Positions 47,401 through 54,842 of a stretch of DNA of 64,000 nucleotides are shown here, piece by piece (the first letter of the stretch is position 1; each line of letters starts with the position of its first letter). Source of the DNA: Fusobacterium sp. (lineage in GTDB: Bacteria; Fusobacteriota; Fusobacteriia; Fusobacteriales; Fusobacteriaceae). Location: positions 1-64,000 of the forward strand of contig DXWL01000002.1 of the NCBI GenBank assembly GCA_019416865.1. The letters run 5' to 3'. A program made the position numbers and the translations under genes. Under the pieces are notes generated by a model that had not been told where the DNA came from, made no database searches, and saw nothing but the letters and a program-made list of their open reading frames with translations.

Positions 47401-47474
47401 CCTCCTATAATCAGAAGTATAACCATGAATCTTACAACAACAGTATTTTTAATTGAGTAATCTATAAATTTCAT
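44415..47474 (-). CDS. RND efflux pump inner-membrane transporter
   Basis: A 1019-residue resistance-nodulation-division transporter, drug:H+ antiporter type, with the usual 12 helices and two large periplasmic domains. The opening MKFIDYSIKNTVVVRFMVIL, the DNSIVVADNVLVNRN segment near 405 (with Asp for proton relay) and the GMMIKNMIVLVDEI repeat near 910 are typical of AcrB/MexB relatives. It forms a tight three-gene operon with an adaptor and outer-membrane factor. Substrates cannot be judged from sequence, and no local regulator is present. Confidence 0.92.
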   Translation of the reverse strand: MKFIDYSIKNTVVVRFMVILLIIGGLFSYVKLGKLEDPEFKIKEALVITLYPEADAHTVELQVTNRVEEALQKIQNIDYLQSVSKPGYSQVKIKLKESVPTKELDQYWDNVRKKIDDAQINMPLGVVPSIVLDDYGAVYGIFLAVTSDGYSYSELSKYTDYILKELNSINGIAQTAEFGKQSDAVEVIIDREKINSMGLSTKLIAASLLTENLISGGGNIDYGSYRVNLRLNNDINSMEALKNLVVFSQKLPDGTNEIVRLGDIAELKRGYVEPVSQKMYYNGRMAIGISLSPEAGANVVEVGKVIDKKILELKEKIPVGIDIQKIYYQPELVTSAINNFVINLILSVVTVVGVLLVTMGMRSGLIIGSALVYSILGTLIFMLMMKIDLQRVSLGSFIIAMGMLVDNSIVVADNVLVNRNKGIEMEEALLEAAHKPALALLGATSIAALAFLPAYLMPTYVGEYVGSSFWVIGISLMLSWVLCLTQTPVYCKFYLENEPIKPESEREKRFYAKCRKILYFLLKRKRLTVTAVLAAFAVSSLLFLEIPKIFFPDSDKKGFTISLWAPEGSRLEVVDEAAIKLEKYLREDSRVKDITVTIGASPSRYYVSTTPEMPNTSFGELILNVKKVKDVEEVGKKALDYANKNLAGITVNIKKYPNGVPVPYPIEIAFSGPDPQVLRNLSDKAIDIMKKYPDVLNIKTDWRNKILAWEGNYSQSISKRAGLTSFDISTSLMRTSNGIPMGRIKEGDKLVTVILKENDGNGQNKNDINNISQTPIWGVTLEAQPLSSIISMGNLKFQEGQVWRRNRVRTMTVQADVPVGISPMDVREEFKKEIEAIELPKGYTMEWLGEYKEQTKNVLSLLESVPVPVIIMFIICVLLFASVKIPILIFAMLPLCMIGIVPGLFITGKSFGFMSAVGVISLSGMMIKNMIVLVDEIRYEINILKKDKFIALIDSAISRIRAVSLAAVTTIFGMLPLMTDPLYGDMAATIVFGLFVSTILTLFIFPVVYSIAYNIEERE

Positions 47475-47488
47475 TCCACACCTCTGTT

Positions 47489-48616
47489 TTATAACATATC
47501 TCCCACATTTGTTTTTGAAAATGGTTCAAGAAGATTTACTTTTTGTCCCTCTGTAAGCTCATGTACCCCTTTGGTAACAATTTTTTCTCCTTCTTTAATT
47601 CCTGTTACCATAACCATTCCCTCTGAATATGGTTTTATAATATTAACTGTTTTCCCATTCACTTGGTTATCTTTATAAACCCATACTTTTATCTCTCCAT
47701 TTTTATCAAAAATAGATTCTACAGGGATAAGAATCCCTTTTGTATTTTCATTTTTAAAAGATAATTTTACAACTCCTTCTGAATCTGCAGGAAGATTTTT
47801 TCCATTTTCTCCATCTATAAAATCGAAGGTAACAGGATATGCAAGTTTTATAATTCCTTTTGTAAGTCCTGCATCAGCAAGTTTTAACTTATAACTATTT
47901 CCTCTGAAAAGAAGCTGTGCTTCAGATATATTGTCAGTTTTTACAACATCTTCTTCAGACATACTTATTCTTACTTTACTATTTCCAGTTGAAGAGATAG
48001 CAACTACAGGCATTCCTGCTCCAGCTGTTGTTCCAGCACCAAAATATTTTCTGCTTATGTATCCGTCATAAGGAGCTTTTAAAGTTGTATCTTTCAGTTG
48101 ATTTTCACAGTTTATTACCCCTTGAACAGCTCCTTGATATTGGGCAAGGTTTGCAAGTTCTGCAGCAGAGGCAGCTTGTACTCCTGCCAGAGCTTCATCA
48201 TATGATTTTTTTGGAATAGCCTTTTCTTTATAAAGAGCCTCTACCCTTTTAAATTGTTTTCTTGCATTTTCAGCTACAGCTTTTGAAGCATCATAAACAT
48301 TTTTTGCAGCAACAGCTTTTTTCTGAAATGCATCAAGCTGGACTTCATAGTCCCTTTTATCCATTTGAGCAATAATATCTCCCTCTTTTACAAAAGTTCC
48401 CACTTCCACATTCATAGTTTTTATAGGTCCTGCAACTCTAAATGAAAGAGGAGCTTCTTTATCTGCAATTATCACAGCAGGATACTCATATGTAAGAGCT
48501 TCTGGAGCAAAAACAGCATTTACTGCTTCAACAGGTCTTATAACAGGTTCTGTTTTTTTTCCACATCCTGCAGCCATTAACATTATAAGTATTCCCACAG
48601 CCAATTTTTTCTTCAT
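47489..48616 (-). CDS. RND efflux periplasmic adaptor (lipoprotein)
   Basis: A 375-residue membrane fusion protein. It has a lipoprotein signal with lipobox MAAGC (Cys18), a biotinyl/lipoyl-like hairpin opening (FRVAGPIKTMNVEVGTFVKEGD), a coiled coil of about 80-160, the return strand TLKAPYDGYISRKYF near 170, and beta-barrel and membrane-proximal domains. It abuts the outer-membrane factor gene by one base and the RND gene by 14 bp. The adaptor links pump and channel. Confidence 0.92.
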   Translation of the reverse strand: MKKKLAVGILIMLMAAGCGKKTEPVIRPVEAVNAVFAPEALTYEYPAVIIADKEAPLSFRVAGPIKTMNVEVGTFVKEGDIIAQMDKRDYEVQLDAFQKKAVAAKNVYDASKAVAENARKQFKRVEALYKEKAIPKKSYDEALAGVQAASAAELANLAQYQGAVQGVINCENQLKDTTLKAPYDGYISRKYFGAGTTAGAGMPVVAISSTGNSKVRISMSEEDVVKTDNISEAQLLFRGNSYKLKLADAGLTKGIIKLAYPVTFDFIDGENGKNLPADSEGVVKLSFKNENTKGILIPVESIFDKNGEIKVWVYKDNQVNGKTVNIIKPYSEGMVMVTGIKEGEKIVTKGVHELTEGQKVNLLEPFSKTNVGDML

Positions 48617-50071
48617 TTATTTTTCCTCCGTAACATTATAAAAGGGATTTTTTCCCATTGCAATTTTTAAAGCTCCAAGAGCCATTTCATATTGGAAATC
48701 AGCTTTCTTTTTCATACTTAAAGCTTTTTCATATGAAGAAAGAGCAGCAAAATATTCCTCATCATCAATCATATCAACTTTTCTTTCAGCTTGTTTTTGA
48801 TGAAGGCGTCCCTCTTCCCCTTTGAAATTTAATCCGCTTATATAACGAAGCTCCTGTGCTTTTTCTACATTTTGATAAGCTTTTGCAGTTTCAATTATAA
48901 TTGTCATAAACTCTTTTTCAAGTTTAAGTTCTGCAATTTTTTCTTTTCTTACAGCTTTTTTATATTCATTTATATTTTTAAAACCGTTGAAAATAGATAT
49001 TACTCCGCTTACATTCCCATAAAGAAAATCGGGGTCTGATAAAATTTCACTGGAGTTATTAATATATCCTCCTCCAAGAATTATCTTAGGAAGAAAATTT
49101 GTAATAGCTATCTTTTTAATATCTGTACTTATATCTTTTCCAGTTTCAGTAATTTGTAAAACTTCATTTCCTGCTACAGCTTCATATATACATTCCTCCA
49201 TACTTGGCAGTTCTTCAGGAAAAATTATTTCATCATCAAGAATTACATCTGTGTAAATCATAGGATTTAGATTAAGAGTTTTTAAAAAATTCATTTTCGC
49301 AGTTCTTAAATCTCTTTCATTTTCATTTAGAGCATATTCTTTTGCTTTTACAAAAGCCTGTGCTTTTTCAAGTTCCCAAGGGAGAACAGCTTCCACTCTC
49401 ACAGATATTTTTGCTTTTTTCTCAAGTTCCTTTGCAGATTTTAGTTCATTTTCAAGAAAATTTTTTTCTGATTCAAGAGCAAGAATATAATAATATTGTC
49501 CCATTACTTGAAGCTGAAGCATTTTATCTGCAAAATTTTCAGCCAGTTCACTTATCTTTTCTCCTTTTTGTCTTGCTGCATAAAGATACCATGTTGATGG
49601 AACAAATACAGGAATCTGTGCACTTACTCCAAAGGTATAAAAAGATTTATCCACAAATCTTGAATTCATTGTAAAAGGGAGAGAGATTCCAGATAACATT
49701 GGAAATTTTTGACTTAATCCTCCTAAAATACCATTTACAGATGAAGAAAGTTCACTTACATCAACATCAAGATTTATTCCATCATTTAACTGTGTATATC
49801 CTCCCATAACATTTATTGAGGGAAGAAAGTTACCAAAAGCAATTTTTTTATCAAGAGAGGCTATCTCTCTTTCTAATGCTTTTACTCTTAAATCAAGATT
49901 TCTCTCTTTTGCAATTTTAAGAGATTCATCAAGGGAAAGAGTTTTTCCATATTGTGCAATATACTCTTTTCCTGTAAGAGCAGATATTTTTTCTGAAGGT
50001 TGTTTTGGCTTTGTATTTGTACAGCCTACAGCTGCTAAAATACATAAAAACATAAGGAATTTATTTTTCAT
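48617..50071 (-). CDS. TolC-type outer-membrane efflux protein (lipoprotein)
   Basis: A 484-residue outer-membrane factor with a lipoprotein signal and lipobox LAAVGC (Cys17). Two repeats of alternating heptad helices and barrel strands are seen; segments such as SLDESLKIAKERNLDLRVK near 48 and the second repeat near 300 are typical of the family. It is the first gene of the efflux operon and should form the export duct. About 229 bp of AT-rich spacer separates it from the divergent pseudouridine synthase gene. Confidence 0.88.
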   Translation of the reverse strand: MKNKFLMFLCILAAVGCTNTKPKQPSEKISALTGKEYIAQYGKTLSLDESLKIAKERNLDLRVKALEREIASLDKKIAFGNFLPSINVMGGYTQLNDGINLDVDVSELSSSVNGILGGLSQKFPMLSGISLPFTMNSRFVDKSFYTFGVSAQIPVFVPSTWYLYAARQKGEKISELAENFADKMLQLQVMGQYYYILALESEKNFLENELKSAKELEKKAKISVRVEAVLPWELEKAQAFVKAKEYALNENERDLRTAKMNFLKTLNLNPMIYTDVILDDEIIFPEELPSMEECIYEAVAGNEVLQITETGKDISTDIKKIAITNFLPKIILGGGYINNSSEILSDPDFLYGNVSGVISIFNGFKNINEYKKAVRKEKIAELKLEKEFMTIIIETAKAYQNVEKAQELRYISGLNFKGEEGRLHQKQAERKVDMIDDEEYFAALSSYEKALSMKKKADFQYEMALGALKIAMGKNPFYNVTEEK

Positions 50072-50254
50072 AATCAGCTCCTTAAAAAGTTATAAAAACA
50101 TACAAGAATATTTTATCTTTTATTTATTTCTTGAAAATTTTTAAAATTATATTGTTTTTCATCTTTATATTATAACACTTCTTCATGGAATTAATCAATT
50201 TTCATTGTAATTTAACGGAAGTTATTTTTAAAGATGTATTTTAGTCGGATATTA

Positions 50255-50263
50255 TGGTATAAT
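50255..50263 (+). promoter_or_regulatory. Extended -10 promoter for the pseudouridine synthase gene
   Basis: TGGTATAAT, an extended -10 element, 38 bp upstream of the GTG start. Confidence 0.45.
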
Positions 50264-50300
50264 TTTCTATATATTTTTATAAAATGAAAGGAAAATTTTT

Positions 50301-50996
50301 GTGAGGCTTGAAAAATATCTGGTACAATGTGGAGTTGGAAGCAGAAGAGAGATAAAAAAATTTATTAATGACGGAAAAATAAAAATAAACGGCACTGTTG
50401 TTTTTGATGAGGGAATCCAAATAGATGAAGAAAATGATATAGTTATTTTTGATGATAAAAAAATAGAAAAGAAGATTTTAAAATACTATGTTCTTTACAA
50501 AAAAGCCGGATATGTAACATCAGCTTCTGATAAAAAAAATCCTGTGGTAAATGATCTTCTTCCACAATGGGTAGATAAACAAGCACTTTTTCCTGTGGGA
50601 AGACTCGATAAGGATACAGAGGGACTTCTTCTTTTTACAAACGACGGAGAACTTAATTACAAGATGACTCACCCTGAAAAAAAATTCAGCAAAAAATATT
50701 ATGCAGAGCTTTCAAAAATAATATCAGATGAAGATATTAAAAAAATAGAAGAAGGGATAGATATAGGAGAAAAGGAAAGTTGTATCTGTCTTCCTGCAAA
50801 AATAGAGAGAGCAGGGGAAAAATCTATATATATTACTATTTTTGAAGGGAAATACCATCAAGTAAAAAGAATGATGAGAGCTGTAGAAAATAGAGTAATT
50901 TATCTTAAAAGAATAGAGTTTGGGAATCTCACTCTTGAAGAAATGAATTTGGGAGATGTAAAGGAGATTAAAAAAGAGGATATTATTATAGACTAA
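50301..50996 (+). CDS. RsuA/RluB-type rRNA pseudouridine synthase
   Basis: A 231-residue protein with an N-terminal S4 domain (MRLEKYLVQCGVGSRREIKK) and a catalytic domain holding GRLDKDTEGLLLFTND, whose Asp103 is the expected nucleophile. KYHQVKRMMRAVENRV is the second motif. It makes pseudouridine in 16S or 23S rRNA; RsuA (16S position 516) is the closest by length and layout. The start is GTG with AAAGGA eight bases upstream. The GDSL hydrolase gene begins 18 bp after its stop. Confidence 0.88.
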   Translation: MRLEKYLVQCGVGSRREIKKFINDGKIKINGTVVFDEGIQIDEENDIVIFDDKKIEKKILKYYVLYKKAGYVTSASDKKNPVVNDLLPQWVDKQALFPVGRLDKDTEGLLLFTNDGELNYKMTHPEKKFSKKYYAELSKIISDEDIKKIEEGIDIGEKESCICLPAKIERAGEKSIYITIFEGKYHQVKRMMRAVENRVIYLKRIEFGNLTLEEMNLGDVKEIKKEDIIID

Positions 50997-51014
50997 GATA
51001 AAGCAGGTGTTTTT

Positions 51015-51524
51015 ATGAAAGAAAGAGATATTATTTTTTTAGGGGACAGCATAACTGCATGGAATCCTGAAATAAAAAAAATTGAAAATTCGAAAAATTT
51101 AGGTATTCCTGGATTTGCCTCAAGAGATATTGTATGGCAGCTGCAGGGAGATGATAAAGAGATAATATCAGGGCATACAGCTGTATTTATGGCAGGAGTA
51201 AATGATATTATGATGGGATATACCGTTGAAAGAGTTGTTTCAAATATAACAGAGATAGCACAGATGCTTGTAAAAAGATTTGAAAGAGTTATTATTATTT
51301 CAATTCTTCCTATAGACAGTTTGAGCATGAGTGATGAGATAAGAGCTGTAAATGAGGAAATAAAAAATCTTCCAAATATAGAGTATCTTGATATTCATAA
51401 TCTGTTTTTAAATGAAAGAAAAACTCTTGATTTTAGATGGACAACAGATGGAGCTCATCTTAATACATATGGATATGAAATTTTTAACAAACATCTTTTT
51501 GAAATTTTAAATTTAAATAAGTAA
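51015..51524 (+). CDS. SGNH/GDSL-family hydrolase
   Basis: A 169-residue esterase-like protein of the SGNH fold. Blocks I, III and V are visible: LGDSIT with Ser12, the GVND block with Asn63, and DGAHLN near 147 supplying Asp and His. There is no signal peptide, so it acts in the cytoplasm unless exported otherwise. The natural substrate is unknown; lysophospholipid or acetyl-sugar esters are common in the family. It lies between an rRNA pseudouridine synthase and an rRNA methyltransferase gene, possibly cotranscribed with both. Confidence 0.82.
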   Translation: MKERDIIFLGDSITAWNPEIKKIENSKNLGIPGFASRDIVWQLQGDDKEIISGHTAVFMAGVNDIMMGYTVERVVSNITEIAQMLVKRFERVIIISILPIDSLSMSDEIRAVNEEIKNLPNIEYLDIHNLFLNERKTLDFRWTTDGAHLNTYGYEIFNKHLFEILNLNK

Positions 51525-51549
51525 TAAATAATTTAGGAGCAGAATAAAA

Positions 51550-52380
51550 ATGATAATTTGTCCAATTTGCAAAGAAAAATTAGAAAGAGAGGGAAAAAGT
51601 TATAGATGTATAAATAACCACTCCTTTGATATATCAAAATCGGGGCATATAAATCTTTTAATAGATAACAAAAAGCATAGTAAAATGCCTGGTGATGATA
51701 AGGATATGGTTTTAAGCAGAAAATTTTTCCTTGAAAAAGATTATTATAAAGGGATATCAGATGAACTGAATGAGATAGTTTTGGAAAATATTTCTGAAAA
51801 CCATGAAGGAAAAATAAATATTCTTGATATTGGTTGTGGAGAGGGATACTACACAGGAAATTTGAAAAAATTTTTAGAATATGAAAATGTAGAAAATGAG
51901 ATAATTGGAATAGATATTTCAAAAGAAGCTGTAATATCAGCTTCAAAATCACATAAGGGAATAAATTGGATTGTTGCTAGTGCAGCTGATATTCCTGTTG
52001 CTGATAACTCTCTTGATTTTATAATCTGCATGTTTGCAAAAATTATTCCTGAAGAAAAAATGAGAACACTTAAAAAAGGAGGAAAACTTATTATAGTTTC
52101 TACAGGAGAAAATCATCTTCTTGAGATGAAAGAGGTAGTGTATGAAAAAGTGAGAAAAGATTTTTATTCTCCTATAGAAGATTTAAAAATATTTAAATAT
52201 CTTGATACAATAAATTGTACTTATAAAACTTTTATAAAAGAAAATGAGAGCATAAAAAATCTTTTTAATATGACTCCATATAGATGGAGAAGCCCTAGAG
52301 AAGGTATAGAGAAACTGTTTTCTTTAAATGAGATAGAGATAACTGTTGATGTAAATTTTGATATTTTTGAAAAAAATTAA
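51550..52380 (+). CDS. rlmA: 23S rRNA (guanine-N1)-methyltransferase RlmA-like
   Basis: A 276-residue enzyme with a zinc finger (Cys4, Cys7, Cys20, His24) followed by a class I SAM-dependent fold (NILDIGCGEGYYTGNL near 93). The FDISKSGHINLL and PGDDKDMVLSR segments after the finger match RlmA (RrmA), which methylates G745 of 23S rRNA in E. coli; Gram-positive TlrB-like enzymes modify G748. An AGGAG site precedes the start. It is followed by a promoter and a structured leader. Confidence 0.85.
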   Translation: MIICPICKEKLEREGKSYRCINNHSFDISKSGHINLLIDNKKHSKMPGDDKDMVLSRKFFLEKDYYKGISDELNEIVLENISENHEGKINILDIGCGEGYYTGNLKKFLEYENVENEIIGIDISKEAVISASKSHKGINWIVASAADIPVADNSLDFIICMFAKIIPEEKMRTLKKGGKLIIVSTGENHLLEMKEVVYEKVRKDFYSPIEDLKIFKYLDTINCTYKTFIKENESIKNLFNMTPYRWRSPREGIEKLFSLNEIEITVDVNFDIFEKN

Positions 52381-52411
52381 AGTTATATTTTTATATAATT
52401 AATTTTTTCCT

Positions 52412-52440
52412 TTGACAAACTGCAAAAAAACATATATAAT
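52412..52440 (+). promoter_or_regulatory. Promoter for the yjiH-type leader transcript
   Basis: Consensus TTGACA (52412-52417), 17 bp, TATAAT (52435-52440), 26 bp before the folded leader. Confidence 0.85.
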
Positions 52441-52466
52441 CAATAGGTTGAAAAATAAAAAAGAGG

Positions 52467-52557
52467 TTAATCTGTTATCACGAATGGAGCCTAAGGCCGA
52501 TGGCAATGATACTTGTGAAACTACAGATTAAATATTACGAAGCTGCCATAGTAATAT
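52467..52557 (+). ncRNA. Structured leader RNA of the YjiH-type gene, class not recognised
   Basis: TTAATCTGT (52467-52475) pairs perfectly with ACAGATTAA (52523-52531), with an inner TCAC/GTGA and a GCC/GGC stem. A second hairpin is ATATTAC (52532-52538) with GTAATAT (52551-52557). The loop bases ATGGCA (52500-52505) and TGCCAT (52544-52549) are exact complements, so the two hairpins can kiss. Known riboswitch cores that I can recall do not match. A terminator follows at 52578. Confidence 0.6.
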
Positions 52558-52577
52558 GCTTATATTGATGAGTTCTC

Positions 52578-52610
52578 AGGGTATACACTTTTGTATGCCT
52601 TTTATTTTTG
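52578..52610 (+). terminator. Terminator in the yjiH-type leader
   Basis: GGTATACA (52580-52587) and TGTATGCC (52592-52599) form an 8-bp stem (one wobble) followed by a T-rich tract. It lies 34 bp before the start codon, the position of an expression platform. Confidence 0.8.
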
Positions 52611-52643
52611 GTCAGCAAAATATAAAATTTATTGGAGGTTAAA

Positions 52644-53966
52644 ATGTCTGTATTAAAATTTTTAATTTATTCTGTTCTTGGAATAATAGCATTTTTAGCA
52701 CCTGTAACTATTGGAGGAGAATCATCAATTCTTATGGGGCATATTAAATCTATTGTAATAGATGGATATTTGGAGAGCATAAAAAACCTTGTAGTAGTGG
52801 TTTCTCTGATAACAATTGTTGGTACAGTTATTGGAAAAATAAAAAAAGATTTTAAAAGTGAGATATTACGTGAACTTTTTATATGTGGTCCAATTAACGG
52901 TATTGTAAGAATTGGAGGAAGTATATTTTTCCTTATGGTGCATTTTGGATATGGGCCAAAGGCTGTACTTGATCCTAATACAGGAGGAATGATGGCTGGA
53001 GATCTTCTTCCTTCTCTTATGGTTACTTTCTGTGTTGGGGTAATTCTTATGCCTCTTCTTACTTCATTTGGACTTGTGGAATTTGTAGGAGTATTAATCG
53101 CTCCTTTTATGAGAAAAGTTTTTAGAGTTCCAGGATATGCAGCTGTTGATGCTATTGCTTCTTTCCTTGGAGATGGGACAATAGGTATTGTTGTTACAGA
53201 TCAGCAGTACCAAAAAGGTTATTATACACAGAGAGAGGCAGCAGTTATTGCTACATCATTTTCGATAGTTGGAATATCTTTTGCAGCTGTTGTTGCTGAT
53301 TTTTTACAATTTTCTTCAATATTTGTTATTTTTTACAGTACAATAGCTCTTTCTACTGTTGTTGCTGGAATAATAATTGCAAGACTTCCTCTTAAAAAAT
53401 TTAAAGATGAGTATTTTACAGAGGGAAAAATGGAAGAAAAAGATGTGGCCTCTTTCTCAATAGCAATAAAAAAAGCTGCAGCAGTTGCTGAAAAAGCAAG
53501 AGAACTTGATATAATAATAGATTCTGTAAAAAAAGTGGCAGTTTTATATATAACTTTTATTCCAGTAATAATGTTTATGGGAACAGCAGGGCTTATTGTA
53601 GCAGAATATACAAGTATATTTAATATGATATCAATGCCGCTGATTCCATTTTTCCAAATGCTTGGATTTTCAAAAGAGGTAGCTGCAAGTATGGCTCCTT
53701 CTATGATAGTTGGATTTTCTGATATGTATCTTCCTTCTCTTCTTATTGAGGGAGTTCAAAGTGAAATTGCAAGATTTATTGTAGGAACACTTTCTTTTGC
53801 ACAACTTATCTTTTTAAGTGAAACAGGAATGATACTTGTTGCTTCAAAAATAGGATTTACATTCTGGGATGCTCTAAAATTCTTTGTTCTTAGAACAATA
53901 ATTACTTTCCCTGTAATATTTGCTGTTGCAAAAATATTACTTTCAATGGGAATATTAAAAAATTAA
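52644..53966 (+). CDS. YjiH-family membrane protein (nucleoside-recognition/gate type)
   Basis: A 440-residue polytopic protein with about ten helices and a short central cytoplasmic segment (about 265-300). Its GDGTIGIVVTDQQYQKGYYT segment near 180 and the PSMIVGFSDMYLPSLL segment near 352 resemble YjiH proteins of the gate-domain family. The start at 52644 has TTGGAGG upstream; an in-frame extension of four codons would start inside that site. Substrate unknown; some relatives sit by amino-acid catabolism genes. It stands alone behind a promoter, structured leader and terminator, so its level is probably ligand-controlled. Confidence 0.78.
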   Translation: MSVLKFLIYSVLGIIAFLAPVTIGGESSILMGHIKSIVIDGYLESIKNLVVVVSLITIVGTVIGKIKKDFKSEILRELFICGPINGIVRIGGSIFFLMVHFGYGPKAVLDPNTGGMMAGDLLPSLMVTFCVGVILMPLLTSFGLVEFVGVLIAPFMRKVFRVPGYAAVDAIASFLGDGTIGIVVTDQQYQKGYYTQREAAVIATSFSIVGISFAAVVADFLQFSSIFVIFYSTIALSTVVAGIIIARLPLKKFKDEYFTEGKMEEKDVASFSIAIKKAAAVAEKARELDIIIDSVKKVAVLYITFIPVIMFMGTAGLIVAEYTSIFNMISMPLIPFFQMLGFSKEVAASMAPSMIVGFSDMYLPSLLIEGVQSEIARFIVGTLSFAQLIFLSETGMILVASKIGFTFWDALKFFVLRTIITFPVIFAVAKILLSMGILKN

Positions 53967-53986
53967 TAAATAAAATTTTATTTGAA

Positions 53987-54043
53987 AAATATCTGCATAA
54001 TCTATATAGTAGAAAGCTAATATAGACAGCAGATATTTTTTTA
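53987..54043 (+). terminator. Terminator after the YjiH-type gene
   Basis: AAATATCTGC (53987-53996) and GCAGATATTT (54028-54037) form a 10-bp stem whose loop can also pair (CTATATAG/CTAATATAG), followed by a T run. Confidence 0.85.
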
Positions 54044-54064
54044 TTTATATAAATTCTTATGGGA

Positions 54065-54119
54065 TTGTAAACCTTCCTTTTTTTTCTTCTTGTCAGTTTT
54101 AAAAATTCTGTCTTATACT
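54065..54119 (+). promoter_or_regulatory. Promoter and BirA half-operator for the bio operon
   Basis: TTGTAAACC at 54065-54073 is a perfect BirA left arm. Fourteen bases later TCTTGTCAG is a poor right arm (4 of 9). A promoter TTGTCA (54090-54095), 18 bp, TATACT (54114-54119) overlaps the right arm, so a bound repressor would block it. Confidence 0.5.
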
Positions 54120-54152
54120 AAAAAAAGCAAATAAGTTTAAGGAGGAATTTTT

Positions 54153-54842
54153 ATGCTGTGCCGATCTTTCTTTATATCAGGAACAGACACTGATATTGGA
54201 AAAACATATATAAGCAGTCTTATTTTTAAATCACTTATTCAAAATCAAAATGAAAAAACTTTATATTATAAACCTGTTCAGAGTGGGTGTTTTTTTTCTG
54301 AAGGAGTTTTTACTGCTCCAGATCTTCTTACAGTTTCAAAGATTTCAGGAAAAAATTATGATAAAAATATGTGTACATATTATCTTGAGCCTGAAGTTTC
54401 ACCACATCTTGCAGCAGAAATTGAAAATAAAAAAATAGAGCCTGAAAAAATTATTTCAGAGATAGAAAATAGAAAAAAAGAAGCAGATTATCTCATCGTT
54501 GAAGGAGCAGGGGGAATATATGTTCCTCTTATAAGAGATAAATTTTATATTTTTGACCTTATAAAAGCTGTTTCTCTTCCTGTTATTATCATAGCCGGAA
54601 CAAAAGTAGGAGCAATTAATCATACAATGCTCACTGTAAATTTTTTAAAAAATTTGAATATTAAAATTCAAGGTATAGTTTTTAACAGATATACAGGAAA
54701 AGATTATGAGGATGATAATATAAAAGTTATTCTTAAAGACAGTAAAATTGAAAATTATCTTATTGTGGAAGAGGGAGAAAAAAATTTAGAATATTCTCTT
54801 CTTAAAAAATTTCTTGTAGGAGGAAAGATAAGCAATGAATAA
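54153..54842 (+). CDS. bioD: Dethiobiotin synthetase BioD
   Basis: A 229-residue ATP-dependent enzyme that closes the ureido ring of dethiobiotin. FFISGTDTDIGKTYI near residue 7 is the P-loop, YKPVQSG near 42 and VEGAGGIYVPL near 116 are the substrate and metal segments. It leads the bioDAFGC operon, overlapping bioA by eight bases. Confidence 0.95.
   Translation: MLCRSFFISGTDTDIGKTYISSLIFKSLIQNQNEKTLYYKPVQSGCFFSEGVFTAPDLLTVSKISGKNYDKNMCTYYLEPEVSPHLAAEIENKKIEPEKIISEIENRKKEADYLIVEGAGGIYVPLIRDKFYIFDLIKAVSLPVIIIAGTKVGAINHTMLTVNFLKNLNIKIQGIVFNRYTGKDYEDDNIKVILKDSKIENYLIVEEGEKNLEYSLLKKFLVGGKISNE

Noticed and set aside
51533..51952. Long frame on the minus strand opposite rlmA
   Set aside because: It overlaps a well-supported methyltransferase gene, has a phenylalanine/leucine-rich composition expected of antisense AT-rich coding, and has no ribosome site.
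52484..52531. Fifteen-residue frame beginning at the ATG inside the yjiH-type leader
   Set aside because: No ribosome site at proper distance, and the bases are better explained by the hairpin pairings. A leader peptide is possible but unsupported.
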